Positions 26,060 to 35,342 of a stretch of 64,000 nt of DNA are shown piece by piece (positions within the stretch are counted from its first letter, which is position 1; every line of letters begins with the position of its first letter). The DNA lies in assembly GCF_014201835.1 (NCBI RefSeq), contig NZ_JACHFH010000001.1, positions 111,376 through 175,375 of the forward strand, read 5' to 3'. The translations under genes were made by a program, and so were the position numbers. Under the pieces are notes generated by a model. It was given only the letters and a program-made list of their open reading frames with translations. It had not been told where the DNA came from and ran no database searches. The stretch is from Pectinatus brassicae. Its GTDB lineage: Bacteria; Bacillota; Negativicutes; Selenomonadales; Selenomonadaceae.

Positions 26060-26464
26060 TTAATCCTCTCCTAACTTTTGCATCTCTGTTTCCTGATACT
26101 GGCCGGTTCTGATATTATAACCACCAGTTACAGGCATCACAAAAACTTTTCCATCTCCAGGCTGTCCTGTCTGATTCTCATTTATTATCGTTTTTACAGC
26201 GAGCTCTACCTGCTCATCATCAACAATCAAGGAAAATGAACGACGTGGCACTAATCTCATTCCTTCTGAAAGATGAACACCAATAGCATTAGCTGGTACT
26301 TCTCCTTCATTTTCGACGATAACATTTATCGCCTCAGTTGCCAAAGGTTTTTTACCGCGGCCAACTGCCTTTGATACTGTAAACGATGGATACCCTGCTT
26401 TTGCCAGGGCCGCTTTAGTATCATTAATTTTATTCATGCGCAAAAAGGCCATTATCTCTTTCAT
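26060..26464 (-). CDS. nifI2: nitrogenase-specific PII protein NifI2
   Basis: 134 residues of the GlnB/PII superfamily, NifI2 branch, with the long T-loop region and GDGKVFVMPV. In methanogens and anaerobic bacteria NifI1 and NifI2 form a hetero-oligomer that binds dinitrogenase when ammonium is plentiful and is released by 2-oxoglutarate and ATP, switching nitrogenase off without covalent change. The position between nifH and nifD is diagnostic. GGGGG precedes the ATG; nifD follows after one base. Confidence 0.95.
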   Translation of the reverse strand: MKEIMAFLRMNKINDTKAALAKAGYPSFTVSKAVGRGKKPLATEAINVIVENEGEVPANAIGVHLSEGMRLVPRRSFSLIVDDEQVELAVKTIINENQTGQPGDGKVFVMPVTGGYNIRTGQYQETEMQKLGED

Positions 26465-26476
26465 TGTAAAGCCCCC

Positions 26477-26812
26477 TTACAATCCGGCTTTACCGGAACT
26501 TATTGTATATGCTTCTTCTACCTCGGTAACAAATATACGGCCATCACCAAAATTACCATTTTCCCCGGTACGGGCGTTTTTCATAATAATTCTTACAATA
26601 TCTTCTTTATCTTTAGCTTCAGCTATAATTATCAAAAGTTCTTTCGGTAATTCATCATAATGAACTTCCCCTACTACAATACCCTTTTGGCGGCCACGGC
26701 CATAAACTTCCTCTTTTGTTACACCAACATAACCGGCATCTAAAAGTTCTGACAATACAGCGGCTGATTTTTCTGGTCTTACAACAGCACGAATCATTAA
26801 TAAGTCGCTCAT
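26477..26812 (-). CDS. nifI1: nitrogenase-specific PII protein NifI1
   Basis: 111 residues of the PII superfamily, NifI1 branch (MIRAVVRPEKSAAVLSEL, GRGRQKGI and GDGRIFVTEVEEAY). Partner of NifI2 in direct inhibition of dinitrogenase. The ATG at 26812 is eight bases after GGAG; a GTG three codons upstream overlaps that site. nifI2 starts 12 bases downstream of its stop. Confidence 0.95.
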   Translation of the reverse strand: MSDLLMIRAVVRPEKSAAVLSELLDAGYVGVTKEEVYGRGRQKGIVVGEVHYDELPKELLIIIAEAKDKEDIVRIIMKNARTGENGNFGDGRIFVTEVEEAYTISSGKAGL

Positions 26813-26872
26813 TTTTAACACTCCTATATATTAATGTAGGTATTTATTATTTAAACTCATCTGTTTTATATA

Positions 26873-26903
26873 AGAAGGACAAAGTTTTTATCCTTGTCCT
26901 TCT
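26873..26903 (-). promoter_or_regulatory. intergenic hairpin between nifH and nifI1
   Basis: A 12-bp stem with one G-U pair and seven-base loop, without a T run. Such hairpins after nifH often protect the nifH message and give extra Fe protein relative to NifDK. One arm reads CTTTGTCC on the minus strand and is complementary to GGACAAAG in the nifH leader. Confidence 0.6.
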
Positions 26904-26947
26904 CTTGTTGTATATTATTCTATTGCAAGTGCATCTTCGACAATTTT

Positions 26948-27781
<834 letters not shown>

Positions 27782-27804
27782 TTATTATCAATATAAAATA
27801 TACA

Positions 27805-27863
27805 ATCGACAAAGTATTTGTAACAAAAAGGCCCCACCTGTATTTAGGCGGGACCTCTTTGTC
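27805..27863 (-). promoter_or_regulatory. nifH leader terminator with competing pairings (putative attenuator)
   Basis: Between the nifH promoter and ATG stands an intrinsic terminator: an 11-bp GC-rich stem (27846-27856 with 27830-27840), six-base loop AAATAC and then TTTTTG on the minus strand. GACAAAG (27857-27863) can pair with CTTTGTC (27808-27814) and enclose it. The first bases of the transcript, ATCGACA (27933-27939), can instead pair with TGTCGAT (27805-27811). The last two pairings exclude each other. Confidence 0.65.
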
Positions 27864-27945
27864 CTGTGTAAAATTATATTAATCATTATATATGATAACA
27901 TAATTTATATTCATGTATTAAGTTGTTAACCATGTCGATGTTGTA

Positions 27946-27974
27946 ACTATAATCTAATACTTCTATATTGTCAA
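27946..27974 (-). promoter_or_regulatory. nifH promoter
   Basis: On the minus strand TTGACA (27969-27974), exactly 17 bases, TATAGT (27946-27951); start expected near 27939. A sigma-54 GG..GC promoter is not apparent. An imperfect 17-base palindrome TTATCAGCCGGTAATAA lies at 27991-28007, about 60 bases upstream of the start, and could bind an activator. The remaining gap to anfO (28010-28320) is very AT-rich with no gene. Confidence 0.7.
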
Positions 27975-28324
27975 TAGACTTTTATTCCAGTTATCAGCCG
28001 GTAATAATTGAAATATTCTTTCTTTTTATTACAGTAATGTACATATATAATATTTAATTTTTTTCAGTTTATTTTTTAATCCGAAAATGTCTTTTTATTA
28101 TTTTTTTTAACCTATAATATTTATAAAAATTTTTATCTTTATTTATATTCTATATTTATTATTAGTCAATACATATTTTCCAATAATTTTTATATAAATT
28201 TTTTCTTAAATAATATCCGTATTATTCTTATAAAAATTCTTCTTTACAGTTACAATTCAAATGTTTTATTAGGAAATACATATAAATACATTTTTTATCT
28301 AAAAACCTATAAAATAAGGCTCTA

Positions 28325-28353
28325 TTGACAATTTTATCTGCCATAAGTAAATT
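28325..28353 (+). promoter_or_regulatory. anfO promoter candidate
   Basis: TTGACA (28325-28330), 17-base spacer, TAAATT (28348-28353). The -10 is weak. It would give a leader of under 30 bases before the ATG at 28387. Confidence 0.4.
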
Positions 28354-28386
28354 ATTATTATACTAATATCACAAGGAGTGTTCATT

Positions 28387-29022
28387 ATGAACAAAAAAAT
28401 TGCTGTCACCTGTGATGAAAATAATAATTTGACGGATTTTATAAGTCTTTCTCATGTAATTATTTTTGAGCAGGATGGTAATAATTGGAATATCCGCAAA
28501 CGATTCCCATTTAATTTCCATTCAATAAAAACCCCTCAGGAAATTCGTGACCACACCCGTAATTTAATCGTAAAACTTGACGACTGCAAAATAATTGCTT
28601 CACAGTCAATTAATGGCCTTATATACAACGTCTTTGACCGTATGATGTTCGCTATTTTTGAAATTGATTGCCTCGATAATGATATGTTAAACAAAATCAT
28701 TCTCGATATCTATAACAATCTGCACCAAATCAACAGTAATATCACGGTTCCAACCGCTCCGGTTGAAACGACAAAGGGCATTTACTACCTTGATTTGATA
28801 AAATTACAGGCTGCTTATCCTGATATCTCTTCTAAAAAGGCTCTGCGCAATTTTATTGACAGTACACCCTTTTTTCGTCTGGATTTAATTTGTTCACATA
28901 TTCCGGCCTGGCTTAAATCAAGTGATTATGAAAACAGTCTAGAAATCAGCACAAAAAAAAGCGGCTCTGCCCTGCTTGCTTCCATTAGCAAAAAGTGCGC
29001 TGATTATTCCCGTTCTTATTGA
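28387..29022 (+). CDS. anfO: AnfO-family nitrogenase accessory protein
   Basis: 211 residues. The start (MNKKIAVTCDENNNL), the early HVIIFEQDGNNW, and DDCKIIASQSINGLIYNVFDR match the AnfO family, first described downstream of the Fe-only nitrogenase genes anfHDGK and of unknown biochemical role. Here it stands opposite the molybdenum nifH gene with no anfG in view. AAGGAG is nine bases before the ATG at 28387; the upstream GTG at 28378 overlaps that site. The next gene starts 14 bases downstream and is probably co-transcribed. Confidence 0.82.
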   Translation: MNKKIAVTCDENNNLTDFISLSHVIIFEQDGNNWNIRKRFPFNFHSIKTPQEIRDHTRNLIVKLDDCKIIASQSINGLIYNVFDRMMFAIFEIDCLDNDMLNKIILDIYNNLHQINSNITVPTAPVETTKGIYYLDLIKLQAAYPDISSKKALRNFIDSTPFFRLDLICSHIPAWLKSSDYENSLEISTKKSGSALLASISKKCADYSRSY

Positions 29023-29036
29023 AAGGAGATTTTTTT

Positions 29037-29921
29037 ATGGATATCACTACTCAATATGGCACATTACACAATTGCTATAATGTTGCCTATCATAATAATG
29101 GTCAATTAGCTGCCTGTATCTGCCGCGAAAAAAGTCCCATATATATGGATAACTTTTCTATCCTGCCATATTTCAGTGAGAATTCCCGCCGTAAAGCATC
29201 GCCATCAATAAAATTTTATGATAATGGCAATTTAAAAGCTGTTTACTTAGAAAAACGTACTACTATATCTACTCCCTGGGGAAAAATCTTGACTGAAATG
29301 CTTACTTTTTATCCCAATGGCAATATCTGCCGTGTTTTCCCTCTAAACGGACAAATCAGTGCTTATTGGAGTGAAAAAAACGAGGCTGCTCTTATTGATA
29401 AATCCAGTTTCTCTTTTGCCTGTGGTAATTTTTCAGCTCGTCCCATGTGTTTTCATTTCTATGAAACAGGCGAATTAGAAAGCCTCACCCTGCAACCAGC
29501 TGAACAAATAGAATTAACTACCAGTGTCGGCAAAATAAAAATTAAGTGCGGCTTATCATTTTATAAAAATGGTCAATTAGCTTCTATTGAGCCAGCACTG
29601 CCGCAGAAAATAAATACTCCTATCGGCAGTATAAAAACATTTAATCCTAACAGCGTAGATGTAAGTGCTGACAAAAATTCACTTTGTTTTTCTGAAACAG
29701 GTTTGCTTTCCAGCTGCAAAACAACCACTAGCATTATTGCTGTAAAAGACAATAAAGAAACTGTTATTACTCCTGATACTAAACGTCACCCGCTAAGTGA
29801 TACAGCTGTTTTAACAATACCGCTGACTATAAAATTTGCCAAAGAACATATTACAATAATAAAAAATGAACAGGAAATATTCCAATTAAATTCCAATAAT
29901 TATCGCTTTATCATTAAATAA
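29037..29921 (+). CDS. protein with repeated FYxNGxL units, unknown function
   Basis: 294 residues. The unit [FY]-Y-x-N-G-x-[LI] recurs: YHNNGQL (18-24), FYDNGNL (60-66), FYPNGNI (91-97), FYETGELESL (141-150), FYKNGQL (175-181) and the weaker FSETGLL (218-224). This is the spacing-variable repeat of the MORN/YwqK type. No signal peptide or catalytic motif is seen. AAAGGAG lies eight bases before the ATG at 29037. It follows anfO after 14 bases, so a role linked to nitrogenase is inferred by position only. Confidence 0.72.
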   Translation: MDITTQYGTLHNCYNVAYHNNGQLAACICREKSPIYMDNFSILPYFSENSRRKASPSIKFYDNGNLKAVYLEKRTTISTPWGKILTEMLTFYPNGNICRVFPLNGQISAYWSEKNEAALIDKSSFSFACGNFSARPMCFHFYETGELESLTLQPAEQIELTTSVGKIKIKCGLSFYKNGQLASIEPALPQKINTPIGSIKTFNPNSVDVSADKNSLCFSETGLLSSCKTTTSIIAVKDNKETVITPDTKRHPLSDTAVLTIPLTIKFAKEHITIIKNEQEIFQLNSNNYRFIIK

Positions 29922-29925
29922 GTTT

Positions 29926-30612
29926 TCAAAAAGATTTTATTGTTATAATGCATATTAGGGCATTTATTACTAGTACACTATAATCAAGCCATGCTAATTT
30001 TCTCGATGCTAAAAAAGTTCTTTTTCCTTTATGGGAAAAGCCTCGCAATTCCAAGCTTATGGCCATATTTTCACTGCGTGCTATCGCCTTGAATACCATG
30101 GGCTTTATTATCATCATATAGTCTATTATTCGCCGCAGCGGATTTTTCGCTGGATGGAAGCCCCGGCACGCCTGAGCTTCCCGTACAGCCTTACTTTCTT
30201 TCAGCAAATCCGGCACAAAGCGCAGTACCACTGTTATCATAAATGCATATTCATATGGCAAATGGCATTGCTTAACCAAAGAAGCTGTTATCTCCTGCGT
30301 TGAGGATGTCGCTACAAGTATTAATAATGATACAGCCATTATAAACATTTTAAATGCTGAACCTATTGCCACCGAAAATGGCGCAGAAAACAACAGCTGT
30401 ATAACGGCCAGGATCACAGCAAAAAAAGCCAGTCCGCCTAAGCCTTTCCATAAAGGTTTACTTCTGGCCGCTAAGGCAATTATTATTTCCAAGCCTGTCA
30501 ATATTGATAGGGCTGATAAATTATTTGTCCAAAGCACAGCAATAGATACAGTAATTGCCATCAATAATTTCGTTAATGCGGCTAAAGCCGCATTTTTTTT
30601 ATTTTCAGGCAT
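29926..30612 (-). CDS. ecfT: ECF transporter transmembrane component EcfT
   Basis: 228 residues with five or six membrane helices and the two Ala-Arg-Gly-type coupling motifs (AQACRGF and SLELRGF) that contact the ATPases. EcfT links the two EcfA ATPases to the substrate-binding S component in energy-coupling-factor transporters. Its start overlaps the ecfA gene by eight bases. As the third gene after a TrpP-ATPase fusion, it belongs to a dedicated (group I type) transporter. Confidence 0.9.
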   Translation of the reverse strand: MPENKKNAALAALTKLLMAITVSIAVLWTNNLSALSILTGLEIIIALAARSKPLWKGLGGLAFFAVILAVIQLLFSAPFSVAIGSAFKMFIMAVSLLILVATSSTQEITASLVKQCHLPYEYAFMITVVLRFVPDLLKESKAVREAQACRGFHPAKNPLRRIIDYMMIIKPMVFKAIARSENMAISLELRGFSHKGKRTFLASRKLAWLDYSVLVINALICIITIKSF

Positions 30613-31414
30613 TTTTCTTCCTCCCGGCTGTTATTTTTTCATACAGTTCCTGCGGCGTAAGACTGAGTTCTATTTCCATTTCTTTACTTATACGCACCGT
30701 CTCTGGTAATTCCAGCCCTAGTTCTATTGTTTTTTTCTCATCACTAAACAGCTCGCGCGGCGTTCCAGCGTACGCTATCTGTTTATCAGCAATAACTACT
30801 ACTTTATGGGCATGTTCAGCTAATATATCCATGTCGTGTGTCACTAATATAATTCCCAGTCCATTATTATTAAGCTTGCGCATAAGACGCAGTAAAACAG
30901 TCCGTTCCCGGCAGTCCTGTCCTGATGTTGGTTCATCGAGAATCAGTATGCGGGGATTTGCCGCCAGTGCTGACGCTATCGAAAGCCTTTGTTTATCGCC
31001 TAACGACAATGTCTGCGGCATAAAATCTTTTTTATCCCAAAGGCCGGTGTTAATAAGTGCCTGCTTTACATATTTATCCCGTTCCTCTTCTGTCATGCCC
31101 AATTGCTTGGGGGCATAAGCAGCTTCTTCGTAAACTGTAGAGGCAAATAATTGATGGTCGGGATTTTGAAAAACATAACCAATATTTTTGGCAATAATAT
31201 ATGGCGGTTTATCACTGATAACCATCTCATCAAGCTTTATTCGACCAGCCTGCGGATGCAATAGTCCCATAATCAAACGAGTCAAAGTAGTTTTCCCCGT
31301 ACCGTTGCGTCCAGCAATAGCAACAATCTCCTGAGTATCTATTTCAATATTAATATCATCAAATATTTTATTATTGATAGCATAAGCAAATGAAACATTT
31401 TCTAATTTCAGCAT
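30605..31414 (-). CDS. ECF transporter ATP-binding protein
   Basis: 269 residues, a complete ABC ATPase: Walker A GRNGTGKTT, Q-loop FQNPDHQ, signature LSLGDKQRLSIA (one change from LSGGQ), Walker B ILILDEPTSG and H-loop THD. The FQNPDHQLF Q-loop is typical of EcfA proteins. It overlaps both neighbours by 7-8 bases and should pair with the ATPase half of the fusion protein upstream. Confidence 0.93.
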   Translation of the reverse strand: MLKLENVSFAYAINNKIFDDINIEIDTQEIVAIAGRNGTGKTTLTRLIMGLLHPQAGRIKLDEMVISDKPPYIIAKNIGYVFQNPDHQLFASTVYEEAAYAPKQLGMTEEERDKYVKQALINTGLWDKKDFMPQTLSLGDKQRLSIASALAANPRILILDEPTSGQDCRERTVLLRLMRKLNNNGLGIILVTHDMDILAEHAHKVVVIADKQIAYAGTPRELFSDEKKTIELGLELPETVRISKEMEIELSLTPQELYEKITAGRKKNA

Positions 31415-32682
31415 AAACCCTGCTCCATTTCCCAGCGTATTTTCCAGCGTAGTGGTATTACTTCCGCATATACTTTATTTGTATACATATATTTAAGGCA
31501 ATCCTGTTTTTCACCTGTGAACATCAATTGTCCATTTTCCAGTACAGCCATATGGGAAATCATATCCATGACATATTTTAAATCATGCTCAACAACAATA
31601 ATGGTTTTATTATCGTGTTTATTTAATTTATATAATAAATCATAAATCTCTCTGGCCCCTTCGGGATCTACAGCAGCAACCGGTTCATCCAGCACTAAAA
31701 CTTCAGTATCCATAGCCAAAATTGCCGCCAATACAAGACGCTGCTTTTGCCCGCCCGATAAAGAGGTTATCTGCCTGTTGCCCAGATTTTTCAGCCCTAC
31801 CTTTTGCAATACCTCTGCGCGTTTTTTTATTATTTCTGCAGGTGACAAGCCGGCATTTTCCAAAGAAAAAGCAATTTCGTCGTTTATTGTTTCCGTTACT
31901 AATTGTGCTTCATAATCAGCCATTACCACGCCAATCTTTTTATTTAAAACAGCACTATCGCTCTTTATAATATCTATATCATCTATAAATAACTGCGAAT
32001 CCTTAAATCCAGCAAAATAAGAAGGTCTTGCACCAGCCAACGATAACAGCAACGTGCTTTTTCCACTGCCATTAACACCAGTTATGACAAAAAATTCTCC
32101 CTTGCTAATATTTAAATTAATGTTTTTCAAGAGAAAATTCTTCTCACTGCCATCACTATTAAAAATCCGCGCCGCCGGAAAATAAAATAATTGTCCGGCC
32201 AAGGCTCCTAATGCTGCTACTAACAGTACTGCCGGCAGCATTGCATATAAATATAATGACATTGGCAGTGCCAAAACAATTTTAGTTAAGCTTACAAAGA
32301 TACCACCGCTGATAAATGTAGTTATAAAAATAACAATCATTGGTTCTATACAAATACGGCTTATTTTTATATTAAAAATACGTGTTTTAACCAACAGGGC
32401 GCAGCTCCAGGCCGCTGCCGGATCACTCAATAAGTTGGCATAAGGCAGTGCTGCCTTTGATGTCATTGTGGCAATTATGCCTGAAACAATGCCAATACCC
32501 AGACCTTGTTTTAAGGTTGGGCGGCACAATAAAATAGCTGTTACATACATCACTATGTTCCAATTAAGTGATATCCCTCCAATATTAGGTGAAATGAGCC
32601 GCAGTATAACCCCTATCGCCAACAACAGTGTTGTTATTGTTATCCAGCGCAAATCACTGCCTTGATGATATTTCTTTGCCAT
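31408..32682 (-). CDS. fused ECF S component (TrpP-like) and ATPase
   Basis: 424 residues. Residues 11-170 form five or six hydrophobic helices and resemble the tryptophan transporter subunit TrpP (ISPNIGGISLNWNIVM, GIVSGIIATMTSKAALPYAN). Residues 182-424 are a full ABC ATPase: Walker A GVNGSGKST at 202-210, signature LSGGQKQR, Walker B VLVLDEPVAA, H-loop VEHD. S components are normally separate small proteins, so the covalent fusion is unusual. Substrate by homology is tryptophan; a related aromatic or vitamin is possible. AAGGA precedes the ATG. No trp T-box or TRAP-like leader was found. Confidence 0.85.
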   Translation of the reverse strand: MAKKYHQGSDLRWITITTLLLAIGVILRLISPNIGGISLNWNIVMYVTAILLCRPTLKQGLGIGIVSGIIATMTSKAALPYANLLSDPAAAWSCALLVKTRIFNIKISRICIEPMIVIFITTFISGGIFVSLTKIVLALPMSLYLYAMLPAVLLVAALGALAGQLFYFPAARIFNSDGSEKNFLLKNINLNISKGEFFVITGVNGSGKSTLLLSLAGARPSYFAGFKDSQLFIDDIDIIKSDSAVLNKKIGVVMADYEAQLVTETINDEIAFSLENAGLSPAEIIKKRAEVLQKVGLKNLGNRQITSLSGGQKQRLVLAAILAMDTEVLVLDEPVAAVDPEGAREIYDLLYKLNKHDNKTIIVVEHDLKYVMDMISHMAVLENGQLMFTGEKQDCLKYMYTNKVYAEVIPLRWKIRWEMEQGLC

Positions 32683-32845
32683 TTTATCATTCCTTACTAT
32701 TTATAAAATATTACATAAGTTTTATATTAACATGATATTCACTTAAATCAAACATTAAGTATTTTTTGTACTATGTTACATTTTACAATTATTTTATATT
32801 TTAACAATGTTTGTTTTTATATACTTTTATTGCTTTTATATAACA

Positions 32846-32895
32846 AAAAACGAGGCTGCCGCTCATATTTATCAATATGCAGTGGCTCCTCGTAT
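32846..32895 (-). terminator. hairpin after the pseudokinase gene
   Basis: An interrupted inverted repeat (ACGAGG..GCCGCT..ATATT with AATAT..AGTGGC..CCTCGT) followed on the minus strand by a T run. It separates the gene ending at 32917 from the ECF operon. Confidence 0.65.
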
Positions 32896-32916
32896 GTATT
32901 TATTTAGTTTTTAGTA

Positions 32917-34374
32917 TCAGCGAAAACTAAACTTTATATTTTCACCAGTGTTAGGATAATTGTCTGAACGCACAATTACCTTAAGCATTGTATTTTCTTT
33001 TTTCGGATAAAGCAATACAGCATTTTTTAGGGACAAGGTAAATTTTTCCTCACCGCCAGCCGGAATACTTATATCCCTCTGGCATTCTACCGCGCCAGCC
33101 AGATGCTTAGTTATTGTATTTGGTGTATCTTTAATATTTGATAAATCTATATAATATGGTACAAATCGTATTACCGGATTTTTAATATCACTTGTTGTAT
33201 TATTTTTTATTGTTACTTCCAGTTTGGCATTATCAGGAAATGTTACAGGCTCATCACCTTGCGCATTATCTGCACCTGATAATTCAGAAACCTTTCCCAT
33301 ATTTATAATAACGGCATTATTACCTTTTTCCTGCGGCCGTCCCGGAAATGCAACTGATACGGCCAGCTTGCCTTTAGCCATCTGGTTATCGCCATCACTG
33401 TATTGTGCCTGACTACCATCGGCACTGCCGTCACCAACATTGCCCATTGCTTTATTAAATGCAATATTCTTTGCCTCGGTCTGGGCCTGACTTTGTTCCT
33501 GCTCAAATTTATTTTGTGCTTCCATTTTTTTAACTGGGTTAAACCACGTATTTATAACCCATAATCCAGCTAATACCAAAATATATAACGCCGCCACGCC
33601 AATTATAATTTTGCGCAGTGAAAGCATACCTGCATTTTGTACTGCTTTTTTTAATTGGTCTCCATTTTGATAGCGTTCATCAGGATCTATTGCCAACATA
33701 TGTTTTACTATTTTTTTATATTTACCCTTATAATCTGCACCTAATAAACTTTGCATGGTCATCCCCAGTGAATAAATATCACTGCGGTAATCAGCTTTTC
33801 CTAATACTTCCTGTTCCGGCGGGGCAAATCCCAGTTTCCCCTTATATTCGGGGACATCGTCATAAGTTTTTCCAATCACAGCATGACTTAACCCGACGAA
33901 TTTAACATCACCGCCAGCAATCATTATGTTGTCGGGACTAATTCCACGATGCATTATATTATTATCATGCAGGGTTTTTAATCCATTGGCTAACTGACGA
34001 AAAATGTTTTTTGCCAGTGCATCACCAATCGGCTCAAGTTCACGCTTTTCCATCCATTCAGTAAGCGTCTGTCCATTGATGTATTCTTCAACCACCGTCG
34101 TTTCACCATGTTCTTTATCTTCCTGACAAAAAACAACCTTTGGCAGCGTCGTATCAATAATTTTACTCAGGCTGGCATAAGCTAAATCAACTGCCTTAAT
34201 ATGCTTTATAACAAAAAAATCGCCGGTATCTTTGGTCGCGGCAAGCAGCGTTTTGCCATAGTCATTATTTTTTAGTTCCTTAATAATATTGTATTTTTTA
34301 TCAGTATTTTCAGCAATAGATATTTCTTCAGTATTTCCATTTAACTCATCTGTATTTTGCAGTTCCTGCTCCAT
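32917..34374 (-). CDS. membrane-anchored Ser/Thr pseudokinase-like protein
   Basis: 485 residues: a cytoplasmic protein-kinase fold (about 28-250), one transmembrane helix (256-276) and an outer domain of about 200 residues without known motif. The ATP-binding lysine is kept (FFVIKHI, Lys57), as is APPEQ. The catalytic loop reads HRGISPDN (142-149) instead of HRD, and the DFG position reads VGL (160-162). Both essential aspartates are therefore gone and the glycine loop is degenerate. It cannot be a normal kinase; a sensor or scaffold role is inferred. The gene stands alone. Confidence 0.88.
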   Translation of the reverse strand: MEQELQNTDELNGNTEEISIAENTDKKYNIIKELKNNDYGKTLLAATKDTGDFFVIKHIKAVDLAYASLSKIIDTTLPKVVFCQEDKEHGETTVVEEYINGQTLTEWMEKRELEPIGDALAKNIFRQLANGLKTLHDNNIMHRGISPDNIMIAGGDVKFVGLSHAVIGKTYDDVPEYKGKLGFAPPEQEVLGKADYRSDIYSLGMTMQSLLGADYKGKYKKIVKHMLAIDPDERYQNGDQLKKAVQNAGMLSLRKIIIGVAALYILVLAGLWVINTWFNPVKKMEAQNKFEQEQSQAQTEAKNIAFNKAMGNVGDGSADGSQAQYSDGDNQMAKGKLAVSVAFPGRPQEKGNNAVIINMGKVSELSGADNAQGDEPVTFPDNAKLEVTIKNNTTSDIKNPVIRFVPYYIDLSNIKDTPNTITKHLAGAVECQRDISIPAGGEEKFTLSLKNAVLLYPKKENTMLKVIVRSDNYPNTGENIKFSFR

Positions 34375-34586
34375 TATACCAATCCTATTCCTTTATTATG
34401 ATTACCATCGCAAAATTGCTTTATTATTTCTTCATATAATTATACCCTATATTGTGTTTGACATATATAATAAATTTACCTGTAAAATCATATAAAATAT
34501 TTTATATTGAAATATTTCTCTTTAAAAATTCTTGAAATATTTCTACACTATTTTTTATTCTCGTCCTAATTATTGAATATAATTTC

Positions 34587-34615
34587 TTGCAATCAATGAT
34601 ATTACGTGCTAAAAT
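34587..34615 (+). promoter_or_regulatory. rpsT promoter
   Basis: TTGCAA (34587-34592), 17-base spacer, TAAAAT (34610-34615). Transcription should start near 34622, giving a leader of about 30 bases. Confidence 0.65.
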
Positions 34616-34652
34616 ATTTAAATGAAATATTATGTAAAAAGGGGTGAATTTC

Positions 34653-34919
34653 TTGCCAAATATTAAATCTTCTATTCAAAGCGTAAAAACTGATGCTGAA
34701 CGCCGTGCGAAAAATGTTGCAGTAAAATCTACTGTTAAAACAGCTTTCCGTAAGGTTAATGATGCAGTTAAAGCTGGCAATGCTGAAGACGCTAAATCAC
34801 TTTTAGCTGTTGCTTGCAAAAAAATAGATAAAGCTGCTGCTGATAATATCTATCATAAAAATGCTGCAGCTCGCCGCAAAGCTCGCTTAGCACATAAAGT
34901 AAACGCTATTGCACAGTAA
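34653..34919 (+). CDS. rpsT: 30S ribosomal protein S20
   Basis: 88 residues, lysine- and arginine-rich, beginning PNIKSSIQSVKTDAERRA, the standard S20 start that binds 16S rRNA early in 30S assembly. The start codon is TTG at 34653, placed after AAAGGGGTG; the GTG at 34644 is part of that ribosome site. A UUG start for rpsT is also known in Escherichia coli, where it contributes to autogenous control. A terminator follows directly. Confidence 0.96.
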   Translation: MPNIKSSIQSVKTDAERRAKNVAVKSTVKTAFRKVNDAVKAGNAEDAKSLLAVACKKIDKAAADNIYHKNAAARRKARLAHKVNAIAQ

Positions 34920-34925
34920 TATTTT

Positions 34926-34970
34926 TTTAGAAGACCTGCTTCTAAAATAAGGGGCAGGTTTTTTTTTTGC
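34926..34970 (+). terminator. rpsT terminator
   Basis: ACCTGC and GCAGGT arms with a loop of about 16 bases and a run of nine T. Confidence 0.8.
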
Positions 34971-34998
34971 CATTTCGAAAAATAAATAATATAAAATA

Positions 34999-35027
34999 TT
35001 GACATCGCTTATTATTTATGATAAAAT
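34999..35027 (+). promoter_or_regulatory. promoter of the tRNA cluster
   Basis: TTGACA (34999-35004), 17-base spacer, TAAAAT (35022-35027), 27 bases before the first tRNA. Confidence 0.75.
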
Positions 35028-35053
35028 AATTCTCGCAGTTACGAAATGAATAT

Positions 35054-35131
35054 GGCCCTGTAGCTCAGCTGGATTAGAGTGTTTGACTACGAATCAAAAG
35101 GTCGCAGGTTCGAGTCCTGCCAGGGTCACCA
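35054..35131 (+). tRNA. tRNA-Arg (anticodon ACG), copy 1
   Basis: Complete cloverleaf: acceptor GGCCCTG/CAGGGTC, D arm with AGCTCAGCTGGA, anticodon loop CTACGAA, T arm GGTTCGAGTCC, encoded CCA. ACG is deaminated to ICG and reads CGU, CGC and CGA. Confidence 0.97.
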
Positions 35132-35140
35132 TTTTTATAT

Positions 35141-35226
35141 GGGTAGGTGCCCGAGTGGTTAAAGGGAACAGACTGTAAATCTGTCACCGCGAGGTTACGA
35201 TGGTTCGAATCCATCCCTGCCCACCA
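35141..35226 (+). tRNA. tRNA-Tyr (anticodon GTA), copy 1
   Basis: Acceptor GGGTAGG/CCTGCCC, anticodon loop CTGTAAA, long variable arm (CACCGCGAGGTTACG region), T arm GGTTCGAATCC, encoded CCA. The long variable arm is normal for bacterial tRNA-Tyr. Confidence 0.96.
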
Positions 35227-35254
35227 TTTCATTTTATTTCCAACAACTTAATAT

Positions 35255-35332
35255 GGCCCTGTAGCTCAGCTGGATTAGAGTGTTTGACTACGAATCAAAA
35301 GGTCGCAGGTTCGAGTCCTGCCAGGGTCACCA
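35255..35332 (+). tRNA. tRNA-Arg (anticodon ACG), copy 2
   Basis: Identical in sequence to the copy at 35054, 201 bases downstream. Confidence 0.97.
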
Positions 35333-35342
35333 TTATTAATAT

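Noticed and set aside
27829..27863. ANTAR-protein binding hairpin in the nifH leader
   Set aside because: The loop is a hexanucleotide (AAATAC) beginning with A, but position 4 is not G as the ANTAR motif requires, and no second hexaloop stem was found beside it.
27890..27945. GlnR/TnrA box at the nifH promoter
   Set aside because: TGTTAAC-like sequence is present but does not fit the TGTNA-N7-TNACA spacing.
32683..32845. TRAP or TrpR site before the TrpP-like fusion gene
   Set aside because: GTAC-containing AT-rich sequence only; no repeated GAG/UAG triplets and no real palindrome.
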